Shown here piece after piece: positions 18,754 to 28,321 of a stretch of 64,000 bases of DNA; positions within the stretch are counted from its first letter, which is position 1, and each line of letters starts with the position of its first letter. The stretch is from Comamonas sp. BIGb0152 (GTDB lineage Bacteria > Pseudomonadota > Gammaproteobacteria > Burkholderiales > Burkholderiaceae_C): contig NZ_JANUDY010000002.1 of assembly GCF_024809975.1 (NCBI RefSeq), positions 620,001-684,000 of the forward strand. Direction: 5' to 3'. The translations under genes were made by a program, and so were the position numbers. The notes below the pieces were generated by a model that was not told where the DNA came from, did not search any database, and saw only the letters and a list, made by a program, of their open reading frames with translations.

Positions 18754-20588
18754 GTGCAGGCTCCTTCTTCTGCGCTCAGCGCATTGCGCCGGAATCCGGC
18801 AAACAGTTCTCGGCCCAGGCCACGGCCATTGGCGCGCAGCTGCTCGGCCGGTATCGTGGCCAGCGGACGCGCCTCCCAGACGGCGCTATCCACCTCGGCC
18901 TGCATGATACCGGTTTCAGCGTCCAACAACACCAGGTCACCGCTCTCAATTTTGGCCAGAGGGCCTCCCGCCAGAGCTTCTGGCGACACATGGATGGCAG
19001 CCGGCACCTTGCCGGAGGCACCGCTCATGCGGCCGTCCGTCACCAAGGCCACCTGGTAGCCCTTGCCCTGCAGCACCGCCAACGGTGGGGTGAGCTTGTG
19101 CAGCTCCGGCATGCCGTTGGCACGCGGCCCCTGCCAGCGCACCACGCAGACCACGCCGTTGTACCCATTGGTCTGGCAAGCCTGCTCCAGCGCGCCAGAT
19201 TTAAAAGCCTCCTGCAGCGCATCCTGCGAATCGAACACCCAGGCGGGGGCACGCAGCACATGGCGATCCGCGGGTACGGCGCTGACCTTGATCACGCTGC
19301 GCCCCAGGTTGCCCGTCAGCAGCTTGAGCCCGCCAGTAGGGCTGAAAGGCGCGCTGACCGGGCGCAGCACGCTGTCGTCACCGGATTCGGTGGCCGCTTG
19401 CCAGACCAGTTGGCCCGCTTCCACACGCGGCACACTGGCATAGGCCGCTAGGCCCCCTGCCCGCACCGTCAGCACATCGCCGTGCATCAGCCCTGCAGCC
19501 AACAGCTGGCCAATCACGTAGCCGGGGCCGCCTGCGGCCTGGAACTGGTTCACATCGGCAGCGCCATTGGGGTAGACGCGAGCGAGCAAGGGCACGACCG
19601 AGGACAGCTGCTCAAAATCATTCCAGTCAATGGCGATGCCCGCAGCGCGCGCCACGGCCACCCAGTGGATCAAGTGGTTGGTCGAGCCGCCCGTTGCCAG
19701 CAAGGCCACCATGGCGTTGACAATGCAGCGCTCATCCACCACCCGGCCAATCGGCGCAAAACGCTTGCCCGCGGTGATGTCCAGCACCGTGCGCATGGCC
19801 TCGCGGGTGAGCAGCTCGCGTGCACCATCTTCCGGGTTGATAAAGGCATTGCCTGGCACGTGCAGGCCCATGGCTTCAAGCAGCATCTGGTTGCTGTTGG
19901 CCGTGCCGTAGAAGGTGCAGGTGCCCGCATCGTGGTAGGCGGCCATCTCGGCCTCCAGCAGCTTTTCGCGGCCAACCAGGCCTTGTGCGGCCAGCTCGCG
20001 CACCTTGGCCTTGTCGTTGTTGGACAGGCCCGAGGTCATCGGCCCGGCCGGCACAAACACCATCGGCAGATGGCCAAAATGCAAGGCGCCGATCAACAGA
20101 CCAGGCACGATCTTGTCGCACACCCCCAGCATCAGCGCGGCATCGAAGGTGTCATGGGTCAACGCCACGGCCGTGCCCATCGCAATCGCATCGCGGCTGA
20201 ACAGGCTCAGCTCCATGCCCGGCATGCCCTGCGTCACCCCATCGCACATGGCGGGCACGCCGCCCGCCACCTGCGCCGTGGCGCCGTGCTTGCGAGCCTC
20301 GTCCTTCAAGATATCGGGGTAGCGCTGCAGCGGCGCATGGGCTGAGAGCACATCGTTGTAGGCCGTCACAATGCCCACGTTCGGGCCCTTGATCTCGACA
20401 ATGCGCAGCTTGTCATTGGCCGGCACGCCCGCCACGGCGTGCGCAATATTGGCGCAGCCCATGGAGCGCATCTGCGGCGGGCGCTGGGCCATCGCATCGA
20501 CCTGCGCCAAATAGGCGCTGCGTGTGTCTGCGCTCTTGGCGCGGATGCGGTCGGTGACCGCTTGAACCACCGGGTGGATCTGCATCAT
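18738..20588 (-). CDS. edd: Phosphogluconate dehydratase
   Basis: 616 aa. An iron-sulfur dehydratase of the IlvD/Edd family that turns 6-phosphogluconate into KDPG. Conserved stretches include FGHLPMVFVPAGPMTSGLSN, the CTFYGTANSNQM segment with a cluster cysteine, TGGSTNHLIHW and the C-terminal DGRMSGASGKVPAAIHV. The cysteines expected to hold the cluster are present. It overlaps eda by 16 bp and follows gntK by about 115 bp. Regulation probably comes from the LacI-type protein divergent to gntK. Confidence 0.97.
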   Translation of the reverse strand: MMQIHPVVQAVTDRIRAKSADTRSAYLAQVDAMAQRPPQMRSMGCANIAHAVAGVPANDKLRIVEIKGPNVGIVTAYNDVLSAHAPLQRYPDILKDEARKHGATAQVAGGVPAMCDGVTQGMPGMELSLFSRDAIAMGTAVALTHDTFDAALMLGVCDKIVPGLLIGALHFGHLPMVFVPAGPMTSGLSNNDKAKVRELAAQGLVGREKLLEAEMAAYHDAGTCTFYGTANSNQMLLEAMGLHVPGNAFINPEDGARELLTREAMRTVLDITAGKRFAPIGRVVDERCIVNAMVALLATGGSTNHLIHWVAVARAAGIAIDWNDFEQLSSVVPLLARVYPNGAADVNQFQAAGGPGYVIGQLLAAGLMHGDVLTVRAGGLAAYASVPRVEAGQLVWQAATESGDDSVLRPVSAPFSPTGGLKLLTGNLGRSVIKVSAVPADRHVLRAPAWVFDSQDALQEAFKSGALEQACQTNGYNGVVCVVRWQGPRANGMPELHKLTPPLAVLQGKGYQVALVTDGRMSGASGKVPAAIHVSPEALAGGPLAKIESGDLVLLDAETGIMQAEVDSAVWEARPLATIPAEQLRANGRGLGRELFAGFRRNALSAEEGACTWLSN

Positions 20589-20650
20589 GGGGAATCCTTT
20601 GCATCAAATGGGGCGCGCAGACATGGCTGTTGCACCCCTTTTCTTTATGT

Positions 20651-20696
20651 AATTTTTATAGCACAGCAGCCACTTGCAGCGCTGGCGCTAGGCTTT
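20651..20696. repeat. Short dispersed AT/ATAGC-type element, copy 1
   Basis: AATTTTTATAGCACAGCAGC, then a CTTGCAGCGCTGGCGCTAGGCTTT tail (in pieces), between gntK and edd. I recall similar intergenic elements in Comamonadaceae genomes, but this is not verified. Confidence 0.4.
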
Positions 20697-20704
20697 GTGG
20701 CCGC

Positions 20705-21244
20705 TCAAGGCTGCTGCGCAGCCAACCATTGCTGCACCTGTGCGGCAATGGCGTCGATGGGGGTATCCGCATCTACCGTGAACACCTGCGCCTCATCGCG
20801 CGGGTCTTCCAAAGTCGCAAACTGGTTAGCCACCAGCTCAGGCGAGAAGAAATGGCCGGCGCGCTGCTGCACCCGTGCCAATGCCGTGTCGTAGCGGAGA
20901 TCCAGGAACACAAAACCTAACCGTGGCTGGGCGGCACGCAACAGCTCCCGGTACTGGCGCTTGAGGGCCGAGCAGGTCAGCACCACGCCATCACCCTCCC
21001 CCGCCTCGGCCAGCAGTTGTGCCAGGCGCTGCAGCCAGCCTGCGCGGTCCGCATCGGTCAGCGCAATACCGGCCTGCATCTTGGCGACGCTTTCAGCGGC
21101 ATGGTAGCTGTCGCCCTCCACCAGACGCCAGCCCAGGCACTGGGCTACCGCCGCGCCCGCGCTGGATTTGCCGCATCCCGACACCCCCATCACCACCAGT
21201 GCCAGGGGCCGCCGAGCAGCAGAATCAACAGAAGGTTTGTTCAT
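20705..21244 (-). CDS. gntK: Gluconokinase
   Basis: 179 aa from the ATG at 21244 (MNKPSVDS); a longer reading frame upstream lacks homology. It phosphorylates gluconate to 6-phosphogluconate, feeding Edd. P-loop GVSGCGKSS near residue 20, then the family stretch EGDSYHAAESVAKMQAGIALTDADR (in pieces), LTCSALKRQYRELLR and the AGHFFSPELVANQFATLE lid region. The order gntK-edd-eda forms a complete gluconate route. A TAGCGCTA palindrome sits 6 bp before the start codon and matches one before the divergent regulator gene. Confidence 0.95.
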   Translation of the reverse strand: MNKPSVDSAARRPLALVVMGVSGCGKSSAGAAVAQCLGWRLVEGDSYHAAESVAKMQAGIALTDADRAGWLQRLAQLLAEAGEGDGVVLTCSALKRQYRELLRAAQPRLGFVFLDLRYDTALARVQQRAGHFFSPELVANQFATLEDPRDEAQVFTVDADTPIDAIAAQVQQWLAAQQP

Positions 21245-21249
21245 TGTGT

Positions 21250-21257
21250 TAGCGCTA
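21250..21257. promoter_or_regulatory. Candidate operator in the gntK leader
   Basis: TAGCGCTA palindrome just upstream of the gntK start codon. The same core lies in the longer palindrome at 21384-21395. A CG-centred palindrome fits a LacI-family repressor site; here it would block gntK transcription or translation. Confidence 0.6.
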
Positions 21258-21383
21258 TCCAGCATAGATAAAAAATAAGCACTGCCTGCGATAAAACTGT
21301 TAAAGCCGGGCGTGCATGCATTTATGCAACGACCCAGCTTTGCCGCAGCAACGGGGCATGGCATTCCTGCCCATGGAGAATGG

Positions 21384-21395
21384 GATAGCGCTATC
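21384..21395. promoter_or_regulatory. Candidate operator before the LacI-type regulator gene
   Basis: Perfect 12-bp palindrome GATAGCGCTATC, 37 bp before the TTG start of the regulator and about 130 bp from its partner in the gntK leader. The pair suggests autoregulation and joint control of both divergent units, possibly by looping. Confidence 0.65.
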
Positions 21396-21432
21396 ATACC
21401 GGATATTTGCTGCAGCGCCCCAGGAGACCCGT

Positions 21433-22518
21433 TTGCCCCTGCCCCCATCTGCCTCTCCCGCCCCTTTGCCAGAACCGGTGCCAGAACCTGCCCATCGCCG
21501 CTCACGCGCAAGCGGGCGCATCACCTTGCAAGATGTGGCCGACGCCGCCGGCGTGAGCCCGATGACCGTCTCTCGCGCACTGCGTGGCGAGCGCCGGGTG
21601 GCACCTGCGCTGGCCGATAAGGTGCGCCAGACCGCATTGCGCCTGGGCTATGTACCCGACCCGGCCGCACGCGCGCTGGCATCGCAAAAGAGCAACCAGG
21701 TGCTGGTCATCGTGCCGTTGCTGAGCAACACCTTGTTTGTCGATCTGATCGAAGCCGCCCACAAGGTGCTGTTTGCGGCGGGCTACCACTTGCTGATTGG
21801 GGTGTCGCACTACAGCCCCGCCGAGGAAGAGCAGCTGCTGCGTGCCTACCTGCCCATGCGCCCTGCCGGGCTGATGCTGACCGGCTACGAGCGCAGCGCC
21901 GGCAGCGCCCAGTTGCTGGCGGCCAGTGGCACGGCCTGCGTGCATTTGATGGAGCTGCACCCCGAAAGCCATCCGCCGGCACCGCGCTACAGCGTTGGGT
22001 TCTCCCAGGCGGATGCCGGCGCCGCGATGACCGAGCACCTGCTGGCCCAAGGCCACCGCCGCATTGCTTTTTGCGGCGCGCAGCTTGATGCCCGGGTCAT
22101 GCAGCGCCTGCAGGGCTACCGCCAGGCCTTGCAGCAAGCCGGCCTGGCTGATCCGGGGCTGGAGATTTTGAGCCCCGAGCGCTCATCGCTTGCGCTGGGC
22201 GCCCAGCTGTTGGAGCAGGTGCTGCAGCTAGGTGGTGGCGTGGATGCCGTGTTCTTTTGCAACGACGACCTGGCCCAGGGCGCCCTGCTGGCGGCCAACC
22301 GCTTGGGTCTGTCGGTACCTGCGCAGATGGCGATTGCCGGTTTTAACGACCTGCCTGGCAGCGCCCAGATGGTGCCGCCCCTCACCACCATCCACACGCC
22401 CCGCAGCGCCATTGGCGCGCAGGCCGCCACCATGCTGCTGCAGCTGGTGCAAGGCCAGCCGGTGGCCCAGCCTCGGCTGGATCTGGGCTACCACCTGGTG
22501 CGGCGTGCCAGCAGCTAA
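21433..22518 (+). CDS. LacI-family transcriptional regulator of gluconate genes (GntR-like)
   Basis: 361 aa from a TTG start at 21433, chosen because AGGAG lies 6-7 bp upstream, while every upstream ATG would place the operator palindrome inside the gene. After a Pro-rich lead (PLPPSASPAP), the HTH (ITLQDVADAAGVSPMTVSRA) and hinge helix occupy about residues 30-85. The rest is a periplasmic-binding-protein-like effector domain with NDDLAQGALLAANRLG and AGFNDLPGSAQM. It likely represses gntK-edd-eda and its own gene until gluconate or a phosphorylated derivative binds. Effector inferred from context only. Confidence 0.9.
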   Translation: MPLPPSASPAPLPEPVPEPAHRRSRASGRITLQDVADAAGVSPMTVSRALRGERRVAPALADKVRQTALRLGYVPDPAARALASQKSNQVLVIVPLLSNTLFVDLIEAAHKVLFAAGYHLLIGVSHYSPAEEEQLLRAYLPMRPAGLMLTGYERSAGSAQLLAASGTACVHLMELHPESHPPAPRYSVGFSQADAGAAMTEHLLAQGHRRIAFCGAQLDARVMQRLQGYRQALQQAGLADPGLEILSPERSSLALGAQLLEQVLQLGGGVDAVFFCNDDLAQGALLAANRLGLSVPAQMAIAGFNDLPGSAQMVPPLTTIHTPRSAIGAQAATMLLQLVQGQPVAQPRLDLGYHLVRRASS

Positions 22519-22548
22519 GCGCTTTTAGGCTACTACCTTTTTAGGCCA

Positions 22549-23319
22549 CTACCACTCCCCCAGCGCCCAGCTGCTGGCCACCGCAAAGTACTCGCGCAGC
22601 CACACGTTGAAGCGGGTGAGCAGTGGCGTGGGTGCCGCTACACCAATCGGCTGGCTAAAACCCTGGCTTCGGGCAATCTGCAGCGCACGCCACAGGTGAA
22701 AATCACTGCTGACAATGGCAATGGGCTGCGCCAGGTTCACACCCCGCGCTTGCAGCATCGGCCCCGTCCATTCTAGGTTCAGCACCGTGCTGGTGCTGCG
22801 CTCTTCGACCACCATGGTTTGGGGATCGACGCCGTGCACCTGCGCCAGGTAGCGCGCCATGATGGCGCCCTCGCTCTCGTCCTGCCCAAAATCCACGCCG
22901 CCCGTCACCGCCAGCACCGCCTGGGGCTGCAACGCGGCCAACTGCGCAGCGGTATCCAGCCGCATGGCCAGCGCCGGGCGGGGTTTGCCATCTTCGGTGC
23001 CACTGCCCAGCACCACGATGGCGGCCACGGTCGGCACGGCGGCGGGCGTCTGCCCCAGGCCAGCGATCATCTGCCAGAGCCAGCCCACGCTGATCACCCA
23101 GAGCAGCAGCCCTAGCCAGGCAGCACGCCACAGCCAGCGCCGCCAAGGCGCGACGGCGCACCAGCCCTGCACAGCGGCCCAGCGCCAGGCCAAGTAGCCC
23201 CCCACCAGACCCAGTCCCACAGGCACCAGCACCCCCAGGTGAAAGTGCCCGGCCGCCAAGGGCACGATGCCCAGCCCCAACAGCACCAGGGCGGCAGCCG
23301 CCAATAAACCTCGTAGCAT
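22549..23319 (-). CDS. YdcF/SanA family membrane protein (DUF218)
   Basis: 256 aa from the ATG at 23319, which has AGAGGA upstream. Three or four membrane helices occupy residues 1-95, then a Rossmann-like DUF218 domain: AIVVLGSGTEDGKPRPAL, AVLAVTGGVDFGQDESEG and a C-terminal AIVSSDFHLWRA. Relatives (ElyC, SanA, YdcF) affect envelope and peptidoglycan precursor metabolism; no reaction is firmly assigned. It follows the pccA terminator, so it is probably expressed on its own. Confidence 0.85.
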   Translation of the reverse strand: MLRGLLAAAALVLLGLGIVPLAAGHFHLGVLVPVGLGLVGGYLAWRWAAVQGWCAVAPWRRWLWRAAWLGLLLWVISVGWLWQMIAGLGQTPAAVPTVAAIVVLGSGTEDGKPRPALAMRLDTAAQLAALQPQAVLAVTGGVDFGQDESEGAIMARYLAQVHGVDPQTMVVEERSTSTVLNLEWTGPMLQARGVNLAQPIAIVSSDFHLWRALQIARSQGFSQPIGVAAPTPLLTRFNVWLREYFAVASSWALGEW

Positions 23320-23353
23320 TCCCGATCCTCTCGTCACACCCACACGGCACCAC

Positions 23354-23379
23354 AAAAAAACCCGCTGCGGGCAGCGGGT
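23354..23379 (-). terminator. Terminator after pccA
   Basis: Minus-strand stem ACCCGCTGC/GCAGCGGGT (plus positions 23360-23368 and 23371-23379) with seven T residues after it. It ends the methylmalonyl/propionyl-CoA operon. Confidence 0.85.
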
Positions 23380-23403
23380 CTGCGTCATGGCGAAGCAGTC
23401 AGA

Positions 23404-25452
23404 TCATTCAAATTCCAGAATGATATCGTCCACCGCCAGTGAGTTGCCTTTGGAGGCGCTGACTTTGCTGACCACGCCGTCTTGGGTGGCAAACAGAATA
23501 TTTTCCATCTTCATGGCCTCGATCACGGCCAGCTTCTCGCCCGCTTGCACCTTCTGCCCTGTCTGCACCGCCACATCCACCAAGAGGCCGGGCATGGGCG
23601 AGAGCAGGAACTTGGACAGATCCGGGGGCGCCTTGTAAGGCATCAGCTCGTACAGCTCGGCCCCGCGCTGCGACAGCACCAGAATGTCGCGCTGCGTGCC
23701 ATTGTGGATCACGCGCAAGGCCAGCGGGTTCTTGGCCGTGCCGCGCTCGATCTGTGCAGTAAAGGGCTGGCCGTTGCAGCTGCCGTGGGTGACGACATCA
23801 CGCAGCAGCGCTTCGCTGCTGAACTGGTAGATCTTGTCACCAATGCTGACCTTGCAGACGCGGGCTTCGTCGTCGAAATCGGTCACCTCGGCCGCCACAA
23901 AACTGTGCTGGCCTTCGGCGCCCAGCACCACTGCCGTGTAGCTGTGGCCCACACGCAGCTGGTGGCCCAGCATCTGGCCGCTGATGGTGGAAGCGCGCGC
24001 GCGGTAGCGGCGGTTGCGGAACATGGCCAGCGCCACCAGAAAATCGGTGTCCTCGTGCGGCACGTCCTCGGCATGGAAGCCCTGGCCGTAATGCTCGGCA
24101 ATAAAGCCGGTGTTGAACTGGCCCGAGACAAATTGGGGATGGGCCAGCAGCGCTGCCTGGAACGGGATGTTGGAGCTGATGCCCCGGATCGCAAAGCCGT
24201 TGAGCGCCTCGCGCATCTTGGCAATGGCTTCCTTGCGGTCCTTGCCGTGCACGATCAGCTTGGCAATCATCGAGTCGTAGTACATGGGGATCTCGCCGCC
24301 CTCGTACACACCGGTATCCACGCGCACGCCCTGCAAATGCGCGGTATCGGCTTGCCACATGGTCTGCTTGGGCGGCTCAAAGCGCACCAGGCGGCCGGTG
24401 GATGGCAGGAAGTTGCGGAACGGGTCTTCGGCATTGATGCGGCATTCGATCGCCCAGCCATCGCGCTTGACATCGGCCTGGGTGAAGGCCAGCTTCTCGC
24501 CAGCGGCCACTCGGATCATCTGCTCGACCAGGTCCAGCCCGGTGATGCACTCGGTCACCGGGTGCTCCACCTGCAAGCGGGTGTTCATCTCCAGAAAGTA
24601 AAAGTCCTGGTCCTTGCCAACGACAAACTCCACCGTGCCAGCGCTTTGGTACTGCACCGCCTTGGCCAGCGCCACGGCCTGCTCGCCCATGGCCTTGCGG
24701 GTGGCATCGCTGATGAAGGGCGATGGCGCCTCTTCGATCACCTTTTGGTGGCGGCGCTGGATGGAGCATTCCCGCTCGTTCAGGTACACCACATTGCCGT
24801 GGCTGTCGCCCAGAATCTGGATCTCGATATGGCGCGGCTCCTGCACGAACTTTTCGATAAAGATGCGGTCATCGCCAAAGCTGTTGCGCGCCTCGTTCTG
24901 GCAGGCGGTAAAGCCTTCGAGCGCCTCTTTGTCGTTATAGGCCACGCGCAGGCCTTTGCCGCCGCCGCCGGCCGATGCCTTGATCATCACCGGGTAGCCA
25001 ATGCCCTGCGCAATGCCGACGGCTTTTTCCGCGTTCTCGATGGCATCGTTGTAGCCGGGGATGGTGTTGACCTGGGCCTGGCCTGCCAGCTTCTTGGATG
25101 CGATCTTGTCGCCCATGGCAGCAATCGAATGCGCCTTGGGGCCAATAAAGGCAATGCCTTCGTCCTCGCAGCGCTTGGCAAAGGCCTCGTTCTCCGACAA
25201 GAAGCCGTAGCCGGGGTGGATGGCCTGGGCGCCGGTCTGGCGGGCGGCCTCGATGATGCGGTCAGCCAGCAGGTAGGACTCTCGGCTGGGGGCTGCGCCA
25301 ATGTGCACGGCCTCGTCGGCCAGCTTCACATGGCGCGCTTCCTTGTCCGCATCGGAGTAGACCGCAACGGTCTTGATGCCCATGGTGCGGGCAGTGGCGA
25401 TCACACGGCATGCAATCTCGCCGCGATTAGCAATCAGGATTTTGCTGAACAT
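23404..25452 (-). CDS. pccA: Propionyl/acetyl-CoA carboxylase alpha subunit (biotin carboxylase + BCCP)
   Basis: 682 aa. Biotin carboxylase domain from residue 1 (FSKILIANRGEIACRVI), ATP-grasp glycine loop KASAGGGGKGLRVAY, EMNTRLQVEHPVTE, a middle BT domain and a C-terminal biotinyl domain with the biotin lysine K648 in EAMKMEN. It carboxylates biotin for transfer to propionyl-CoA by the beta subunit. With pccB, mcm and meaB in the same transcription direction, propionyl-CoA is the likely substrate, though 3-methylcrotonyl- and acetyl-CoA enzymes look similar. It lies 51 bp after an unknown exported protein gene. Confidence 0.92.
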   Translation of the reverse strand: MFSKILIANRGEIACRVIATARTMGIKTVAVYSDADKEARHVKLADEAVHIGAAPSRESYLLADRIIEAARQTGAQAIHPGYGFLSENEAFAKRCEDEGIAFIGPKAHSIAAMGDKIASKKLAGQAQVNTIPGYNDAIENAEKAVGIAQGIGYPVMIKASAGGGGKGLRVAYNDKEALEGFTACQNEARNSFGDDRIFIEKFVQEPRHIEIQILGDSHGNVVYLNERECSIQRRHQKVIEEAPSPFISDATRKAMGEQAVALAKAVQYQSAGTVEFVVGKDQDFYFLEMNTRLQVEHPVTECITGLDLVEQMIRVAAGEKLAFTQADVKRDGWAIECRINAEDPFRNFLPSTGRLVRFEPPKQTMWQADTAHLQGVRVDTGVYEGGEIPMYYDSMIAKLIVHGKDRKEAIAKMREALNGFAIRGISSNIPFQAALLAHPQFVSGQFNTGFIAEHYGQGFHAEDVPHEDTDFLVALAMFRNRRYRARASTISGQMLGHQLRVGHSYTAVVLGAEGQHSFVAAEVTDFDDEARVCKVSIGDKIYQFSSEALLRDVVTHGSCNGQPFTAQIERGTAKNPLALRVIHNGTQRDILVLSQRGAELYELMPYKAPPDLSKFLLSPMPGLLVDVAVQTGQKVQAGEKLAVIEAMKMENILFATQDGVVSKVSASKGNSLAVDDIILEFE

Positions 25453-25503
25453 GGTTTGTCGTCTCTCGGTTGAATCTCTTGTTTGGCCGCCATGCTGCCG
25501 TCG

Positions 25504-26715
25504 TTACGGCAGCGCTCTGTCTTGCGCCCATTGCCCGCCGGGCATGAGCAAATAGTCTTCACAATCGACCTCGCTGCAGCGCGCACTGCCCAGCAATTGC
25601 AATATGGCCTGGTCTTGCGTGCGCACATCGGTAGAGCGCCCCAGGACCTTGACGGCCAGCACGCGGCTGTCCTTGCCCCATTGCGCGATCTCCGGGCCCT
25701 CGACCACGGCAGCCGTGTTGTCCCAGCCGTCGCGGTGCGCAGTGCGCACGGTCGCCTTCTTGCGAGACAAGACCCGCTCGGGCCGCACCCCCACCAGCAC
25801 CACCTGCCCGCGCAGGTGGGGCAGGCTCTTGTCCAAGGTGGGCAGGTCCAGCACGCGCTGGGCACCATACTTGCGCACCATCGCCTGCAGGCGTTGCGCA
25901 TTGGCGCTGTACTCTTTGCGCTGCTCGGGCTGGCCGGCATTGCGCTGCTGCTGCGCGCTGGCATTGTTGCTGTACTGCTGAAACAGCAGCTCGCGGCCCT
26001 GCAGCGAGGCACTTGCCCGCACTACTGGCACGGGCAGGTGGCCGTCCGCATCAACCGCCAGCTCAAAGCCCTGGTGCAGCATCAAGCGCACCAGGCCCTG
26101 CACCGCTGTGGGTTTGGCCGATGTGCAGGCCAACTGCCAGTGCCGCAGGGCGGCCTGCAGCCACTGCCGCGCGACCTGCTCGGAGCCCAGCGCCGAATGG
26201 ATATCCACCAGCACATGCAAGGCGACAGGCGCGCAGGCATCTGCGGGCTGCCGGCCATCGAGCGCCGCCTGTACCCACAGGCGCCCACCCTTGCCTTCGC
26301 TGTCGGCCAGCGGGCCCAAGTCCAGCAGCACCTGGCTGTCGGCCAAGGGCCGGGCCGCCAGCACAGCCGTGCGGCTGAGAAAAATGCCCCGGTCAAAACG
26401 GCCTTGCCAGACGATGGGCTCGGCATGGCCTGGGCTGCGTGGCTGCCACTGCGCCCTGCCCTCGCCCTGGGCCAGGCCGTTTTCACAATCGCCCTGGTAG
26501 GCAAAAACATACTGCCAGGCCTGGGCCAGGGTGGCACCGCTGCGTGCAACGCATTGGCCGCCTGCATCCATACCGAAAGAGGGAGAGTGCTGCGACTGGG
26601 GCTGTGCCGCCACATCGGCTGCAGCCACGGCCAACGCCAGCACCACCGCTGCGCCCAGGGCGCAGCGCGCCCGCTGTGCGGCGATGGGGGAGGCGATGGC
26701 GGCGAGCGAGGTCAT
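25504..26715 (-). CDS. Exported protein of unknown function inside the pcc operon
   Basis: 403 aa. An N-terminal hydrophobic stretch (ALGAAVVLALAVAAADVAAQ) acts as signal peptide, cleaved near residue 38. Early in the mature part is a single MORN-like turn (CENGLAQGEGRAQW). Two cysteine pairs could be disulfides, and the C-terminus has GSARCSEVDCEDYLL. I recognise no enzyme motif. It is packed between pccB (15 bp) and pccA (51 bp), so it is cotranscribed with cytosolic enzymes although it is itself destined for the envelope. The start could be slightly downstream of the ATG at 26715. Confidence 0.7.
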   Translation of the reverse strand: MTSLAAIASPIAAQRARCALGAAVVLALAVAAADVAAQPQSQHSPSFGMDAGGQCVARSGATLAQAWQYVFAYQGDCENGLAQGEGRAQWQPRSPGHAEPIVWQGRFDRGIFLSRTAVLAARPLADSQVLLDLGPLADSEGKGGRLWVQAALDGRQPADACAPVALHVLVDIHSALGSEQVARQWLQAALRHWQLACTSAKPTAVQGLVRLMLHQGFELAVDADGHLPVPVVRASASLQGRELLFQQYSNNASAQQQRNAGQPEQRKEYSANAQRLQAMVRKYGAQRVLDLPTLDKSLPHLRGQVVLVGVRPERVLSRKKATVRTAHRDGWDNTAAVVEGPEIAQWGKDSRVLAVKVLGRSTDVRTQDQAILQLLGSARCSEVDCEDYLLMPGGQWAQDRALP

Positions 26716-26730
26716 TCAGGGTGCTCGCGC

Positions 26731-28263
26731 TTACAGCGGAATATTGCCGTGCTTGCGCCAAGGGTTCTCAAGCTGCTTGTTCTTGAGCATCTCCAGGCTG
26801 CGGCAGATGCGCTTGCGCGTCTCGTGCGGCAGAATCACATCGTCGATAAAGCCCCGGGCACCGGCGACAAAGGGGTTGGCAAAGCGGCTCTTGTATTCGG
26901 CTTCGCGCTTGGAGAGCTTTTCCGGGTCGTTCTTGTCTTCGCGGAAGATGATTTCGACAGCACCCTTGGCACCCATCACCGCGATTTCCGCCTGCGGCCA
27001 GGCCAGGTTCACATCGCCGCGCAGGTGCTTGGAAGACATCACATCGTAGGCACCGCCGTAGGCTTTGCGGGTAATGACGGTGATTTTCGGCACCGTGCAT
27101 TCTGCATACGCATACAACAACTTGGCGCCATGCTTGATGATGCCGCCGTATTCTTGGCTGGTGCCGGGCATGAAGCCGGGCACATCGACAAAGGTGACCA
27201 CGGGTATATTGAAGGCATCGCAAAAGCGCACAAAGCGCGCGGCCTTGATGGAGCTTTTGATGTCTAGGCAACCGGCCAGCACCAGGGGCTGGTTGGCCAC
27301 AATGCCCACGGTCTGCCCGGCCATGCGGGCAAAGCCAATCAGAATGTTTTTGGCGTATTCAGGCTGCAGCTCAAAGAAGTCGCCATCGTCCACGGTCTTG
27401 AGGATCAGCTCCTTCATGTCGTAGGGCTTGTTCGGATTCTCGGGCACCAAGGTGTCCAGCGACATATCGGCGCGGCTGACCGGGTCGGTGGTGGCACGCA
27501 CCGGCGCTTTTTCGCGGTTGTTCAGTGGCAGGTAGTTGTAGAGGCGGCGCAGCATCATCAGCGCCTCCACATCGTTGTCAAAAGCCATGTCGGCCACGCC
27601 ACTCTTGCTGGTGTGCGTGAGCGCGCCGCCCAGCTCTTCAGCGGTGACCTGCTCATGCGTCACGGTCTTGACCACTTCCGGGCCGGTGACGAACATATAG
27701 CTCGAATCCTTGACCATGAAGATAAAGTCCGTCATCGCCGGCGAATACACCGCGCCGCCCGCGCAGGGGCCCATGATCATCGAGATCTGCGGCACCACGC
27801 CCGAGGCCAGCACATTCTTCTGGAACACGTCAGCATAGCCGCCCAGCGACGCCACACCTTCCTGAATACGGGCACCGCCCGAGTCATTGAGGCCGATGAC
27901 CGGCGCGCCCACCTTCATCGCCTGGTCCATCACCTTGCAAATCTTCTCGGCATGGGTTTCGGACAGCGCGCCGCCAAACACGGTGAAATCCTGGCTGAAC
28001 ACAAACACCAGGCGGCCATTGATCATGCCGTAGCCGGTGACCACGCCGTCGCCCGGGATCTTGGTGTCTTCCATGCCAAAGTCGGTGCAGCGGTGCTCGA
28101 CAAACATGTCCCATTCTTCAAAGGTGCCGTCATCGAGCAGCAGCTCAATGCGCTCACGAGCGGTGAGCTTGCCTTTTTTGTGCTGCGCATCGATGCGCTT
28201 TTGTCCGCCGCCCAGGCGGGCAAGTTCACGCTTTTTTTCCAGTTGTTCCAAGATATCTTGCAT
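26731..28263 (-). CDS. pccB: Propionyl-CoA carboxylase beta subunit (carboxyltransferase)
   Basis: 510 aa, full length. Crotonase-like carboxyltransferase with the family segments [21 protein letters not shown] (in pieces), [43 protein letters not shown] and the C-terminal [12 protein letters not shown]. It transfers carboxyl from biotin to propionyl-CoA, giving (S)-methylmalonyl-CoA. It is 58 bp after meaB and 15 bp before the unknown exported protein gene. Genome context with mutase and MeaB argues for propionyl-CoA over acetyl-CoA. Confidence 0.95.
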   Translation of the reverse strand: MQDILEQLEKKRELARLGGGQKRIDAQHKKGKLTARERIELLLDDGTFEEWDMFVEHRCTDFGMEDTKIPGDGVVTGYGMINGRLVFVFSQDFTVFGGALSETHAEKICKVMDQAMKVGAPVIGLNDSGGARIQEGVASLGGYADVFQKNVLASGVVPQISMIMGPCAGGAVYSPAMTDFIFMVKDSSYMFVTGPEVVKTVTHEQVTAEELGGALTHTSKSGVADMAFDNDVEALMMLRRLYNYLPLNNREKAPVRATTDPVSRADMSLDTLVPENPNKPYDMKELILKTVDDGDFFELQPEYAKNILIGFARMAGQTVGIVANQPLVLAGCLDIKSSIKAARFVRFCDAFNIPVVTFVDVPGFMPGTSQEYGGIIKHGAKLLYAYAECTVPKITVITRKAYGGAYDVMSSKHLRGDVNLAWPQAEIAVMGAKGAVEIIFREDKNDPEKLSKREAEYKSRFANPFVAGARGFIDDVILPHETRKRICRSLEMLKNKQLENPWRKHGNIPL

Positions 28264-28321
28264 GTTCCATCCTTGAAGCTAGGTTGTCTCTGTGTCTGGA
28301 TCCGGGCTGCGCTGCCGCCCG

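Noticed and set aside
23482-25473. A 663-aa frame antisense to pccA
   Set aside because: It is the shadow of a clearly functional carboxylase gene and has Leu/His/Ala-rich low-information sequence.
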